Positions 48,150 through 60,840 of a stretch of DNA of 64,000 nucleotides are shown piece after piece. The notes under the pieces are model-generated. The model was not told the DNA's origin, did no database searches, and was given only the letters and a program-made list of their open reading frames with translations. This stretch comes from Delphinus delphis (Eukaryota; Chordata; Mammalia; Artiodactyla; Delphinidae), in contig NC_082692.2 in assembly GCF_949987515.2 (NCBI RefSeq), positions 43,802,418 through 43,866,417 on the forward strand, given 5' to 3'. Each line of letters begins with the position of its first letter. Position 1 is the stretch's first letter. Made by a program: the position numbers and the translations under genes.

Positions 48150-49778
48150 CTAGATCACAAACATCATTGACAAATTTAAGCCACAAAGGGAGACACTCCA
48201 AAGGACTAATTACTAAAAAGTAAATTATTATGCCCATTTCAAGCTTAACATTAAGAAAAAATCTTCCCCCAGGCACACTCCAATCCTCAGATACAGGAGG
48301 AAAGGTTTCATAGGTGGCAAGTGAAACCAGCTAAATTACTCCTTGTCTATTTCCTCAGTAAAGTCTGTAGATCAAGATAGGAACAGTTAAGATATTTGTA
48401 ACCCATGTGTAACGGCACTCTATAATGCTATGTACACTCTAAAGCCATATAAACAGCTTTAACATGATTTAGAGCCAGTGAGCTTTTATCTGTCCGCTTT
48501 ATATGGTGCTAAACACCAGCAGGCTGAGAACCAGAGGGGAAACACAAGTCACTAACATAAGGGAAACACAGCGCCACCTAGTGTCACTACAGTCACTTTA
48601 GTGGATGGGTAAACTGGGTCTTTACAGAGAGAGAGGACAGGTTTGAGTTTCCAAAAACGAGGTGAGACCTAGTGATGCAGAACTTAATGTGCACCTCCCC
48701 CATGGATACTCAGAAAGCTCCACAGTGAACTATACGGATCTCTCTGTACAGTCTCTGTACACTACACAGAGGGAGGGCACACGCCTGGCACAGGTACAGC
48801 TATGAGGACAGTTAGATTTGGTAACTGGATACCATGTAGATGGCATGTGCACGTGTGCAGGTGTGTGGATTACTAGCAGAGAGTACATGGTTGGTAAACT
48901 AATCACCGATGACCACATGGTTTTATAATTGGACCCATCTAACAGAAGAAACAACCTAGAGTTTACCCAAAGAAATCAAGAATATTTCTTCTGCGCCATG
49001 TGAATTAAATAGGATGGAAATGATAGCTCTGTGAGTAGTCCAGACAGCACTCAAAAGTTTTAGGTAGACAATTCCAAAGAAATGACGAAGAATAACAGCT
49101 GAAAGAGAAATGACTACTTTCTATCTTTTGGGTGGCTTCTGTATGAACTTTGGCAAAACCAGATGTATATTCTCAACTAGCACGAGATCAGAAATATAAA
49201 ACTCAATCAGAAGGCTCACACCCCTGTACAGCTTTTTACCTTAATTTAGGTTCATTCTCTTGTTTCTTACCTTGTTTGTTCATGGAATCATGTCTGATCT
49301 ACAACTCTTCAAAAAGGAAACTATTTTACAAAAAAAAAAAAAGCCATCCAGAACTATCCAGAACTATGCTGGAATGATGCATCATTTCTGAACAGAGCCC
49401 AGAAAGCAATGAACCATGGGCTATCTTTCAAGGTTATTTCTGCCTTTGCAAATAAAAATGTAATAGCCAAAGCCTTCAGACCACAGTGAGTTTAGACTAC
49501 TTTCAGTAAAACACTACCACCACCATTTTCCTTACACAGTGCTTTCTATAAATACTTTCATGTAAGAAGTGGTGAATTTCCCTCCTAAATACTTTAACAA
49601 AAACTATACTTAGTTTTAACAGCAAAAAATTTATCAATATTAAAGTACTTATAAAGTAGCCCTAAGCTTTTTCTCAAGTTTCCAAAAACTGTTTCAGGTA
49701 GCTACATAACTAAATAAAAATCATGCATTCCAATTAGTATCAAGTAGAATAAAATCCAATTTCTTAAGTGGTGCTTAC
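48150..49778 (-). other. DST: Intron v5-v6
   Basis: 1,629 bases with GT-AG ends. No repeat family recognised apart from short A-runs. A TCCAGAACTATCCAGAACTA direct repeat (11-base unit) occurs at about 49346-49369. Confidence 0.8.
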
Positions 49779-49945
49779 TTTTCTTTGACAGTATCCTCCA
49801 TTTCCTTGAATTTCTTTGACAAATTATTTGTTTTTTCAAAAACCAGAGCTTTATCCCCTGGCAAGCCATGGCTGGAGATCTCCTTCAAGAGATTCTGCAA
49901 AACTTCGAGATCTTTCCTGCGTTCTAGCAGTTCAGAAGTTGATTC
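49779..49945 (-). CDS. DST: DST exon v5 (167 nt), spectrin repeat
   Basis: The acceptor is GCTTTGTAG and the donor is GAAAA|GTAAGC. It encodes [20 protein letters not shown], then [20 protein letters not shown], ending [10 protein letters not shown] with the last Lys codon split 2+1 across the junction. It matches DST directly downstream of v4. An L1 3' end lies about 43 bases upstream of its acceptor in the sense of the gene. Confidence 0.94.
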
Positions 49946-50183
49946 CTACAAAGCATTTAGATATTTCATCAATATAAGATGTTGCTACGAACATAAAGAA
50001 CAGACTGGTGGTTGCCAAGGGGGACGGGCTTGGGGGAGGGATGGAGGGGGAGGCTGGGGTTAGCAGATGTAAGCTTTTTATATATGGAATGGATACAGAA
50101 CAAGGTCCTATTTTATAGCACAGAGAAATATATTCAATAGCCTATGAAAAAACATAATGGAAAAGAATATTTGAAAAAGAATG

Positions 50184-50216
<33 letters not shown>

Positions 50217-50738
50217 AACTGAGTCACTTTGCTGGACAGCAGTAATTAACACAACATTGTAAATCAACTATACTTCAATACAAAAATTTAAAAAAGTATA
50301 AGGTGTTGCTAGATCTTCAAAGGGCATCCCATCAAGATGTAAGTATGGGACCAGAATGGCTCCACTCAGAATTTCACAGAATGATCCTGCCTATGGTCTA
50401 AGCAGAAACAAACATGCAGGCAGGCTGTTTGAAAGAGAACAGTTTAATTTAATTTAAATATGCACTCTTTACATTCTGCCTCTGTGGGCTCTGAAATAAG
50501 ATATGTATATCACCTATGATATACAGAAAATGAGAGATGGTGTTCACTTCTGATTAATGACCAAAGGCTTCAAGGAGAAGATGAGCTTTGAAGTTTTTAA
50601 AGGAGGAAAGCATAGATCTAACCAATCCATCAGCAATTAAAATGATGCTTGTTAATCATAACTCTGCCAATAAATGTATGTGCTTGTCTTAGCTGTTGAT
50701 ATATTTGATCAGTCTTGTGAATTCCATGGGAAACATAC
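49946..50738 (-). other. DST: Intron v4-v5
   Basis: 793 bases with GT-AG ends. It holds an L1 3' end (49990-50296) near v5; the remainder is unique. Confidence 0.85.
49990..50296 (+). mobile_element. L1 3' end near a DST acceptor site
   Basis: Reads AGAACAGACTGGTGGTTGCC, GGTCCTATTTTATAGCACAG and AACATTGTAAATCAACTATA with an A-rich end; contains TA and GT microsatellites at 50183-50217. It is antisense to DST and begins about 43 bases from exon v5. Confidence 0.9.
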
Positions 50739-51056
50739 CTGCATAAACTGAGACAACTCACTAACATCCTTCTCAGGCACGTCTGCCTCAGTAAGAGCCT
50801 GGGTTTTGGTTTCTAAGAATGTCTGGAGCTTTTCTGAGAGGTTCTCAAACAGCTCCACTTTGGTTTTGAGTTCCTCCATTTGGGCAAGTTTTTCTTTGTG
50901 TTTGCGACTTGCTTCTGAAAAGCGAAGGGCTAAGTCCTTCATCCTGGCCTGCAGCGAGGATGCGGTGGACGGGTCTGTGGTCTCTGTGAATCTCTTCACT
51001 TTCTCATTCATGGCATTTATGCTGCTCTGCCGCCCCGTAATGTCCTGGTCCAACAA
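50739..51056 (-). CDS. DST: DST exon v4 (106 codons), spectrin repeat
   Basis: The acceptor is TTCATTTCAG and the donor is ATGCAG|GTATGT; the exon is 318 nt in phase 0-0. It encodes [20 protein letters not shown] through VSELSQFMQ. It contains the long helical run [19 protein letters not shown] typical of a spectrin-repeat helix. The match to DST is close along the whole exon. It contributes to the flexible rod that spaces the actin- and microtubule-binding ends. Confidence 0.96.
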
Positions 51057-52272
51057 CTGAAATGAACCAAATACCACACACGTAACATAATGATATTTAC
51101 AAATAACGTCAGACTTGTAAAAATTACTATTCAGAACAACAGAAGTTTGAGCCACCTGTGACTAAGGAAGCTAATGGGAGTGACAGACAAGCTGATTGGT
51201 CCCTGGAGGAATCCCATCCCCAGTCCCCGCAAGGAGACTGGAGAACAGCTGGCTGGCTGCCCTGGCGAGGCAGGAGACAGCCGCCACTCAGTAACCCCGG
51301 GATCTCCTGCAGCCCAGGGATTATCCACGGTCCTGATTTTTCAAAGGCTAGACAACAACAAGACTGATCTGATTAACCTCCTGGGCAGCTGGCTGAAGCC
51401 GTGAGGAACAAACAGGACCCGGTGTGCGGGGATGCCCTGTACCATGAGTGATGTTCATGAAAAGTACACAGAGGGAAGTCCCTCTCTGCTCCACAGAAAA
51501 TCGCTTCGCACACTTGTCTCTATGCAAGCGCTACTTTCCATGTTTTTATATTCAGGAGACATCTCTTTACGCCTTAAATTTCTCTTAAATCTACCCATCC
51601 TTGGAGCTTACTATATTTTTTTCAATATATTACAATTTTTAAATTGAGATATAATTGACATATGTATAATTATCTGTTATAACAATGTTATAACACTATA
51701 TTAGTTTCAGGTGTACAACATAATGATTCGATAACTGTAAATATTGCCAAATGATCCCCACAGTAAGTCTAGGTAACCTCCATCACCACACACAGTTATA
51801 ATTTTTTTCCTTGTGATGAAAACTTTTAAGCTCTACTCTCTTAGTAACTTTCAAACAATTATTTTAAATTTATCCAAATTTCCAGTGCTGTTTTAGCAAG
51901 AGAACCCAATAGTATATACAGTTCAAGTTCCTGGGAAGAATAAGTCTGTGTTTTTTCTTAAAGAGAATTATAAGGTTCTGGTCCCTGCCATCTGGAATGA
52001 TCTTTATAACCCACGATTCATATGCTGAGGAAGATACACAGATAAAAGAGCAAATAATGTTACACTAACAAGAACATTCAAGTTCTTCATATATAGGTTT
52101 ATGTCTACACATGGAAAAACCCAGGATATATGAATTTTAGGGATGAAAATGTGTAGTGAAAATCAGTGAAAGGCTTTGATATGGGCAGAGCATGAAAACA
52201 TCCACACTTTTTGAATAACCTGAGATGCTGGGTTTATTTTCAACTAAAAGTGGTTTGTTGGAAGTCACTTAC
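51057..52272 (-). other. DST: Intron v3-v4
   Basis: 1,216 bases with GT-AG ends. It contains an older L1 tail in reverse (51630-51860); nothing else recognised. Confidence 0.85.
51630..51860 (-). mobile_element. Older L1 3' end, reverse orientation
   Basis: Reads AAATTGAGATATAATTGACA, TTAGTTTCAGGTGTACAACA and CAGTAAGTCTAGGTAACCTC, the reversed 3' UTR of an older mammalian L1 subfamily than the others in the window. Confidence 0.8.
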
Positions 52273-52481
52273 GATGTTTTTACTGATGACGTCCTGCAGA
52301 GCGGCGGAGTTCAAGGGCACGGGGCGCTGCTCTTCCAGCGAGCGCTCCACACCCGCCATCCAGTCCAGCATCTCATCCAGGCCGTCCTGCACACTCAGAG
52401 AGCGGGTCAGGGTTATCTGCAGCTTCTCGTTTCGTTCACTGACAGACTTGGACAGGTCATCATATCTCCCGACAATGTCAC
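52273..52481 (-). CDS. DST: DST exon v3 (209 nt), spectrin repeat
   Basis: The acceptor is TTGGACTAG and the donor is AACATC|GTAAGT. The exon starts with the last two bases of a split codon and then encodes 69 codons: [20 protein letters not shown], then a spectrin repeat with [12 protein letters not shown], ending [10 protein letters not shown]. Codons here are G+C rich compared with the neighbouring exons. Read from phase 0 it hits a TAA after 22 codons, so the incoming phase is fixed by the sequence. It belongs to the early rod of the long isoforms. Confidence 0.95.
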
Positions 52482-54017
52482 CTAGTCCAAAAGGATTGGG
52501 AAACTTTAACCACTAAGTTCTCTTTGCACCGTTCCTTTGCAAAACACACTAAGGAGAGTCACAAAAATTACTACGCTAGAATTGGAAGAGGAAAAAAGGT
52601 TGAAATGATAAATTCATAATGCATCATCAGAGCACCACCAAAACCTGAAAAAAGAAAGAAAAGATCCTAGTGGAAAATAAAAAGCTAAAAATTTTTAAAT
52701 AGTATATATGTGTAAATATAATTGTGTGTGTGTGTGTATAATCTTCATTTGAAAAAAAGATTTTTGGATGCATAAACATTTGAATTGTCCAGAGAAATGA
52801 ATGTGATCCAAACAGCCAATCTTTGGAGTAAATATTGGTTCTCAACCTGACTTTTCAAATTAGCCACACTTGATAACTACATGGAAAAAAAAAAAAAGGT
52901 GACAGTCTTACAGAGCTAATCTCAAGAAACAATATACTCTTATAAAGATTAATTAAGAATTAACCTTTACACATAAAAATTATTTCAATCTTTCTTGCTC
53001 ACTCATGCTCTCTCTGTCACGTACACACACACACACAACACACGCACACAAAGATTTAAGTTTTTCTCATCCTTCACATCCTAAGTAAAGTACTCAAACG
53101 CACAGAAGTTAGCAGATGCAAATGTACTGAAAAAATAGACAACACACAATGAAAATTCACATAAAATACAGAAGGTTGAGATGATGCTTCTAAGATAACA
53201 CAGATAGAATGTATTTGATAAGTTTAATAGCAGGCAAAGGGAAAAATAAACAGTGTTAGGAGGCTGACCTGTCTCAGATAAGATTAACTTTACTTTCAAT
53301 TCTAAAGACTTAAGATGCTTTTAAAAAAAAACCTTTCTGGCTAGTTTTCATTCATATATAAAGCTCTATATTTTAACAACCTACATTCTATGCTGCAAGA
53401 CCAATGAGAAGTTCAAAGAACAGTAGTTTTTAATGTATTCACCTCTCCCTCCGCCGACTCCACCTCTCTGGAAAACAATGTTTTTAATCATCAATTTATC
53501 ACTTACTGTCCAAGAATCTGAAAAGAATTTTAATTATTTCTGATACACTGTAAAATGTTTCAATGGAAGAAAATATTGACATCTCTATAAAAATGAAATC
53601 TCTTACATGCTTATGTTTGGCTCATGGTACATAATCCATATAAACAAACAATATTTCTTTTTGCTTGTTCTAATATTATATCATGAGAAAACACTTTGAC
53701 AAATTTTCACTGAATTGAGAGGTTAAGCTTGGATGATTGAAAGAGACAATTATGCTCCTTTCACGAAAACACAATGAAGCCCGTGAGAAGGGTAACAGGG
53801 AGGGGACAGAATTTAATATGCACCAAGATGCTGAGGGCAGACAAGCAGCGGGTTCAAGTACAGCCTGATTTGAAAGTCACAGAGCAGATCATCTGAACTG
53901 CAGGCTGTGATTGGCAGGTGAGCTGTTTCTCAAATGGGCGGCTCTGTGCTTCAACAGGGCACCATCATATCTGTTTAGCTATGGTAAGTGATTTCCCAAG
54001 CAAAGTCAGCTATTTTA

Positions 54018-54080
54018 ATAAAATTAACACACATAACATTGTAAATCAACTGTACTTCAATTAAAAAAATTTTTTTAATT
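54018..54080 (+). mobile_element. L1 tail fragment
   Basis: Only the terminal CATAACATTGTAAATCAACT and GTACTTCAATT plus A-run remain. Confidence 0.75.
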
Positions 54081-54210
54081 AACACATTGTATTAGTTTAT
54101 TTTTGGACTCCTTAGTAATAAAATATTGTCACTGAAGTAAATTCTTGACTTTAGTAATTAAAAAATATTTTAGAAAAAGGGACAAACAAAATTTACTTTA
54201 AGAATGTTAC

Positions 54211-54427
54211 TTTTTTTGGGTTTTTTTTGTTTTTTGCGGTACGCGGGCCTCTCACTGTTGTGGCCTCTCCCGTTGCGGAGCACAAGCTCCGGACGCGCAG
54301 GCCCAGCGGCCATGGCTCACGGGCCCAGTCGCTCCGCGGCACGTGGGATCTTCCCGGACCGGGGCACGAACCCGTGTCCCCTGCATCGGCAGGCGGACTC
54401 TCAACCACTGCGCCACCAGGGAAGCCC
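54211..54427 (-). mobile_element. CHR-type SINE (short form), sense to DST
   Basis: On the minus strand it begins GGGCTTCCCTGGTGGCGCAG and ends with an A-rich tail. The flanks AAGAATGTTAC (54200-54210) and AAGAACGTTAC (54428-54438) are a target-site duplication with one mismatch. Confidence 0.94.
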
Positions 54428-54914
54428 AAGAACGTTACTTTTTTAAGTGGTTGGTTTTCTTAGAAGTCAAATAGATCTTAGAGAAACTCCTCTATATCTT
54501 AAATATCTTTCACATATTCCTAAAAAACTATGCCAGAGAGGAGCTGTAGTCTTAAAATAATGTAACATGGATTTTAAACAAATGAAAGTGAAATTGTGTA
54601 CAGTTAACAATGGGAAGGTGTCAAAATGCCTCTTCAAATACCAGAATTACATATAAAATCGTCTTTTCTCCCCCAAGCCCCTGTCCCAAGAGCAGTGGTT
54701 GCCAAGGTGGGAGGTGAAGACAGTGCTCTGGGATACAGGATCATTCGCGGTTTTATCATCTACTTTAACATTTTATATTTTGGGGTCTTATAATGTACAT
54801 AATGTGCTAAGATAGCAATAGGTGTATGTAATTAATAAATACATGTGCATCTCTGAGCATCTATATACACATGCTGAAAATTACGTGACAAGGTGCACGA
54901 TCAAAATATTCTGA

Positions 54915-55107
54915 ATGTCTCTAGAGAACAGACTGGAGGTCGCCAAGGCGGAGGGGGCTGGGGGAGGGATGCAGTGGGAAGTTGGGGTTAGCAGATGTAA
55001 ACTCTTATATATAGAATGGATAAACAACAAGGTCCTACTGTATAGCACAGGGAGCTATATTCAATAACCTGTGATAAACCATAATGGAAAAGAATATTAA
55101 AAAAAGA

Positions 55108-55154
<47 letters not shown>

Positions 55155-55220
55155 ACTGAATCACTTTGCTGTACAGCAGTAATTAACACAACACTGTAAA
55201 TCAACTATACTTTAATTAAA
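54915..55220 (+). mobile_element. L1 3' end
   Basis: Reads GAACAGACTGGAGGTCGCCA, GGTCCTACTGTATAGCACAG and AACACTGTAAATCAACTATA with an A-rich end, into which a SINE has inserted. A (TA)n run lies at 55110-55152. Confidence 0.92.
55110..55152. repeat. (TA)n microsatellite
   Basis: About 21 uninterrupted TA units within the L1 3' UTR. Confidence 0.95.
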
Positions 55221-55231
55221 AAATATTGATA

Positions 55232-55578
55232 CGGACTTCCCTGGTGGCTCAGGGGTTAAGAATCCGCCTGCCAATGCAAGGGACATGGGTTCGAGCCCTG
55301 GTCCGGGAAGATCCCACATGCTGCAGAGCAACTAAGCCCATGCGCCACAACTACTGAGCCTGTGCTCCAGAGCCCACAAGACACAACTACTGAAGCCCGT
55401 TGCCACAACTTCTGGAGCCCACGTGCCTAGAGCCAGTGCTCCGCAACAAGAGAAGCCACCGCAATGAGAAGTCTGCGCACCGCAACGAAGAGTAGCCCCT
55501 GCTCGCCACAACTAGAGAAAGCCCATAAGCAGCAACAAAGACACAATGCAGCCAAAAATAAATAAAAATAAATTTATT
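55232..55578 (+). mobile_element. CHR-type SINE (long form) in an L1 tail
   Basis: It starts CGGACTTCCCTGGTGGCTCA, carries the long body (CACAACTACTGAGCCTGTGC, GCAACGAAGAGTAGCCCCTG) and ends AAATAAATAAAAATAAATTT. Target-site duplication TTAAAAAATATTGATA is perfect over 16 bases (55216-55231 and 55579-55594). Confidence 0.94.
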
Positions 55579-56487
55579 TTAAAAAATATTGATAAAAAAT
55601 TGCACTATATCAGTGTTTAAATCCATGATGAAATACTGTAACAGAAAATGTATAAATTTTTTTGGTTGTTTTTTACATTTTCTTGAAACAGTGCAGGACT
55701 TTATGTCATATTACTGATATTTCACCTCGAGGGTTTTTGCCTCTTTGAATACGAAATCCTGTTGGGCAAAATAAGATGAAATATTTTTCCTGTAGGTTAG
55801 AAGGAGCATATCATACACTGCTGGAAACAAATCATCTGAAAATAAATTAAAAAAAAAGATTCTGAATGTAAGAAAGAAAAAGGTTTGACTTCTACAGAGT
55901 GGTTTTAGAAGAGCAAAGCTTCATCCTTCTCTTTACCTACAATTTCAACTCAGATTTTAATGCCAGCTCTCTTGGGGTGAAAGGTATGTTAATCATTTGC
56001 TATGTTAAAGTTTTTATTTCACACTGAGAAATATTTAATAACCTGAAAACACACATTAAATATAGGAAAAGTAGCAAAGTCCAGACAAAAAATATAATAA
56101 GACAATAAACAATGTTAATTGATAATCCACTGTGCGTTTAGTTTAAACTAAATACTGTGAGTCGATACAAAGGTAATATACAATAGCTCTTTCCTCAAGA
56201 AAGGCACCACCTAACATGAGAGGACGCAAAAGCATCGCTGTAACTCGACAGGGTTTCTAGGATCACGGAAGAACCCTGTGAGGCCACTCAAAGACCCCAC
56301 GAAAAGGAGAAGCAGGAACATCTCAACCTCCTAACCCCTTGGCTCCTGCTTTTGACAAGAAGATCCCTGCAAGAGTCTGTTGAGTCTGTTCTGGCCTTAG
56401 GTTGAGAGTCTAGCTGGGCCGAATCCCATCAACCAACAGAAACTTATTAGGTCCTACTTTCTGTGACTGCTGCATACATAAAGAGTT

Positions 56488-56540
56488 TTTTGTAAGTCAA
56501 CTATACTCTAATATAAAATAAAAAATAAAAAAACCCTAAA
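56488..56540 (+). mobile_element. L1 tail fragment
   Basis: GTAAGTCAACTATACTCTAA followed by A-rich sequence resembles the last bases of an L1. Confidence 0.6.
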
Positions 56541-56550
56541 TGTAAGGCTG

Positions 56551-56851
56551 GGTATTATAAAACACTTAGAAGAAAACATAGTCTTCTGAATGTCTGCAAC
56601 AAAGAACGATTTATGTCTTTGACATAAATAGTAGCAATATCTTTTTGGATCCATCTCCTAGAGTAATAAAAACAAAAATAAATAAATGGGACCTAATTAA
56701 ACTTAAAAGGTTTTGCACAGCAAAGGAAACCATAAACAAAATGAAAAGACAACCCACAGAATGGGAGAAAATATTTGCAAATGAAGCAACCAACAAGGGA
56801 TTAATCTCCAAAATATACAAACAGCACATGCAGCTCTGTATCAAAAAAACA
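56551..56851 (+). mobile_element. L1 ORF2 fragment running into the gap
   Basis: Reads as decayed L1 ORF2: AATAAATGGGACCTAATTAA, AAGGTTTTGCACAGCAAAGG, AAAAGACAACCCACAGAATG and CTCCAAAATATACAAACAGC. The sequence then stops at the N run, and the other side of the gap is not L1. Confidence 0.85.
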
Positions 56852-57051
56852 NNNNNNNNNNNNNNNNNNNNNNNNNNNNNNNNNNNNNNNNNNNNNNNNN
56901 NNNNNNNNNNNNNNNNNNNNNNNNNNNNNNNNNNNNNNNNNNNNNNNNNNNNNNNNNNNNNNNNNNNNNNNNNNNNNNNNNNNNNNNNNNNNNNNNNNNN
57001 NNNNNNNNNNNNNNNNNNNNNNNNNNNNNNNNNNNNNNNNNNNNNNNNNNN
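56852..57051. other. Assembly gap (200 N)
   Basis: Exactly 200 N. The left flank is L1 ORF2 sequence and the right flank (GGTGGTACCTGAGCCTCTTC) is not, so the gap hides at least one L1 boundary. The true size is unknown. Confidence 0.99.
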
Positions 57052-57169
57052 GGTGGTACCTGAGCCTCTTCCTTCCTTCCCACCTGCAAACCAACCAGCA
57101 AGCCCTGACAATTTCACCTGCTTAATATTTTTTTCAAATATGGCTCTGGTTCTGTATATCTGAATCACT

Positions 57170-57785
57170 ACAGGACAATCTCTCATTGAACTGGAAAAAG
57201 CCTCCTAACTGTGCCCCTGCCTCCAGTCTCTCCCCTCATACAGCCCCTGATATGTATTATGGAAGGCACATACCTGACTGCACCACTCCCCTCTTAAAAT
57301 CGTTCATAGCTTCCTCTTGCTTCAGAATAAAGGGGATACTGGAGCCTGCCATCAATTGTCCAAAGGAATCTATTTCTTAATTCTATCTTCAATCTCATCT
57401 TTCTCCCCCTCCTGTTCCAGAAGCATCCCACGACACAGCTATCCCTCAGCGACTTGCTCTTGCTGGACCCAAGGCCCTAGCATCTCTACACACAGACCTT
57501 GGGAGGCGACCCTGAGCTTGGCTCTTACCTGTAACATTCAGCTGGGAGGCCTTCTTCCCTGTCTCTCCTCACCTCGAGTTGGAGCACTGCCCCCAGAAGT
57601 TCCCACACATGCCCTGTGAATAACACTGCACTGATTTGTCTCTTCTATCAAACTGGAACCTCCTTGAGAACTAGAAATTGATAGTATTCAGCTTTCTATT
57701 ATCACTGCCTAGCCCAGTGCTGGGCACATGGCATTAACGAAAGTTTCTGGAATAAACAACTGAATGAATAAGTAAATAAATGAAG
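57170..57785 (+). mobile_element. L2 LINE 3' part
   Basis: A long L2-like order: ACTGCACCACTCCCCTCTTA, AGAATAAAGGGGATACTGGA, ACTGGAACCTCCTTGAGAAC, CTAGCCCAGTGCTGGGCACA and a tail AACTGAATGAATAAGTAAAT. Confidence 0.8.
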
Positions 57786-60587
57786 ATATCAAGTGTAAGG
57801 TTTTAAAAGATCCCCCTCCATTTCAGCCTTCAACAACAACAACAAAAAAGCAAATGTCTAAAGCCAATGGCAAAATTTTCCTCAATTAATTCTCACATCC
57901 AAGAAACTGTGATAATATACAGGCAGCTGTGCATATGTCCAAAGGCCCAACAATCTATGACCAGCATGGGATCTGTGATCTGAATACCAGATCCTACAAT
58001 TGTTCTCAGAGGCCAAAGAATCTGCATCAGTTTGGGAAATTCTCCCACAAGTTTAGTTGCAGTTAAGTGTAAGAAATTCCTCAAAATAGGAACTTTACCT
58101 ATAAACGGACTGAAGTCTAAGCCACACGTACAGCTTATTTGCATCACACAGTTATACAGGAAATGAAATAAATTTAAAGGCACCTCCAAAAATTATTTTT
58201 TAGAATGTGGGTTCCCCAAGGACAGAGATAGGTTTTTTGAAGACACAAAGGGGTTAAAACCCTAACAGTGGGCCTAGAACATAAATGTCTTTGAATGAAT
58301 AAATTTATTTAAAAGTGATCATGGTTTTACAAAACATCTAGTACCAAAGATGGCCCTACCTACCATCCTAAAACTTAGAAATGGATTACAAGAAAAGCAT
58401 CTCTTCTTCACCTCTTCTCTTCAAAACATCCTATGCCTTTTCTCTTCATAATTATGTTCAAGAGAGTCAGTAGTTTTTAGTTCCTAACGTTATCAGGTTT
58501 AATTTAGCTGTGGTAGTGGTTTATAACACTACTTCGGGACAAAACTGCAAATTAAAGTATTCAAATGGGTGCCATATATTGTTTTTAATGGATTTCAATG
58601 AAATCAAAACGTGAAAGAAGCATCTGTGACAGGGAACACTGAAAGATGATGACCTTGGTCTCCAGCCTGGACCAGAAAAGGGTGAAGCTGACAAAGCCGT
58701 GGGTACTCGTCCAGCTCATAAAAGTTTCCCGACATTCATCACCCTCCCAGAGATCAGAGCAAGCCATGTCAATGTTCCCTGGCCCCATGCCTGGCTCCAA
58801 ACCCAGACCTCTAGAAGGGTCCCAGGATCCTGCCTTTCTGTGCTCTTTGTATGAAGCTAAAATCTAGTTTTTGTCCACTGATTATGAAGAGCATCATTCT
58901 AGCCCAGGGGTATCAGACTGCTGACAACACAGCCAACAGCCACTTTAAAAAATCATGCTAGTAGCAATGTGTTATTGGCCAAAAAATATTTCAAATGCAC
59001 CCACTGAGTGTCCCAAATTACATTTATCATACAACAGAATATAAGTAGAAGTGAGTATTGTAAATGTAGAAAAGACTGATTGTTTGGTAGTAGTCTTATG
59101 TGTTTGTATTACTGTTAAAAGAAAAATGATTGTAAGATGTGGGTAATAAAAATGAAAGAAATGGAGGACTCCTTAATCCTCATAAAAATGTATCCTCTCT
59201 ACCTGCTGAGATCATCTTTGCGGAAAACACATCCATATGCCAGGAACAACTTTAATCACGCATTTAATTCTAAAATTATGCTGGCGGCTTAATTGGAATT
59301 AATTCTCCTTTGAGACGTTGCACTCTTTTTCTATTTCTTTGGCTGCCTGAGAACTAGAGGAGTCTTTTTTCCTCAGCACATACCAAGGTAGTATTCCAGT
59401 TCTAGAATTAATCCATGTTTCCATTTCATTAAAAAGCCATAGCATTCAATTTAATTTTTTGTTTGTTTTTTTTTCTTTTAGTTACATTAAAACTACTTTT
59501 TACACAGGATGTAAATCAGTTTGTTAATACAGACCTAACTTAAAATGTGCTATGTCTATTTCACAGTTTCCGATGCTAAAAATACCTAACTTCCTAATTA
59601 AATGTAATACAAGCAATCTTAATAGTTATGCCGCTCCTGGCAGTTCCTATTAAAATAATGGCCTTTATGTCACAACATCTCCTCTGCCAACATATACTGC
59701 CCTTGGACCCGTCATCCCGTGGGGACCAAAAGCTTCATTAAGACAGATCTGTTCTTGGGCTTGTCGGAAAGAGAGAGAAAAAACCAAACCAAAAAAAAAA
59801 AAAAAAGCCTCCAGACTGAAAATGCACCCCTGAAGTGCAGAAGCTGCATCAACGTCAGGGCTGACCTGGCCCAGGACATGGCCCTGGTGCCTGTGTAGCA
59901 CTGGGTAAACTCCAGCCCAGGAAAACACAGAGTTCTCCATCCTTTCGGCCCCAGCCCCTCTTTCCTCCTTTCACCCCACACTTCCTCCCACTTCTCTCTG
60001 CTTGGCCTTAACCTGCCACAGTTCACCCCAGGGTAAGACAGCTTTCTTCCAGCCAGAAGACACTGGTCTCAGGCAATACCTAACATTAAACTAAGTCAGT
60101 AGGGTATCTGCTTCCCTTGTTAACGCACAATAATGATTTCTGACTCTAACTAACAGATGCAACCAAATTCTGAAAGGCAGTAGTTTCACTGGCATTACAG
60201 TGTTTGCTTTCTATCTAGGCAGAAATGAGCTATTGCTACCCACCTGCTAAAAGGAAGTACAGAAAAGATTTAAGACATGAAACTTTCAAACTCAAAATTA
60301 TTGGTCACATGGAAGAAGAATAAAATTTTTCAAAACTTCTCTCCCCTCACATGAGGATTTTAAAATATGCTTGGAATGTAAGAAATGGCTAGACTCTCTC
60401 TGCCACTGTGGGTGGGGCTGAGATATTTACACAATTCCCCCATCAAGTTTGAATGTTCAAAAGGGCAGGTGGCCTCTCTGAGAAGTGGGAAAGGTGATAA
60501 CTGAAGTGTGTACTTCTGTGAATTGGGGGTAACCCAACAGGAACCCACACGGAGTGTGACAGTGACACCCTCTCCGTCCCCCGGTCC

Positions 60588-60840
60588 ATTCATGAACAAA
60601 TGTTCATCAAGGACCTACAAGGGCCCAGGGATACAGCAGTGAACAAAACAGACCAAGCATCTGCCCTGTGGAGCTTGGTGGTAATGCAGGAGAAGACAAT
60701 GAACAAGGATGGGAGGGGAGTCTGGGGGAGAATGGGTGCATGTATATGTATATGTATGGCTGAGTTGCTTTGCTGTGCACCTGAAACTATCACAACATTG
60801 TTAATCGGCTACACTCCAATATAAAATACGAAAAATAATT
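60588..60840. mobile_element. L2 (reverse) followed by an L1 tail (forward)
   Basis: 60588-60705 reads as reversed L2 (CAGGGATACAGCAGTGAACA, CTGCCCTGTGGAGCTTGGTG). 60727-60840 is a short L1 terminus (CTGAGTTGCTTTGCTGTGCA, ACAACATTGTTAATCGGCTA). Confidence 0.75.

Noticed and set aside
55726..55835. Exon-like segment on the minus strand with a TTTTCAG acceptor, an open 36-codon frame and a GTGAAA donor.
   Set aside because: Considered as the missing exon between v2 and v3. In the frame v2 imposes (phase 0) it has a stop at codon 13. Its open frame starts and ends in phases that fit neither neighbour, and its translation does not resemble DST.
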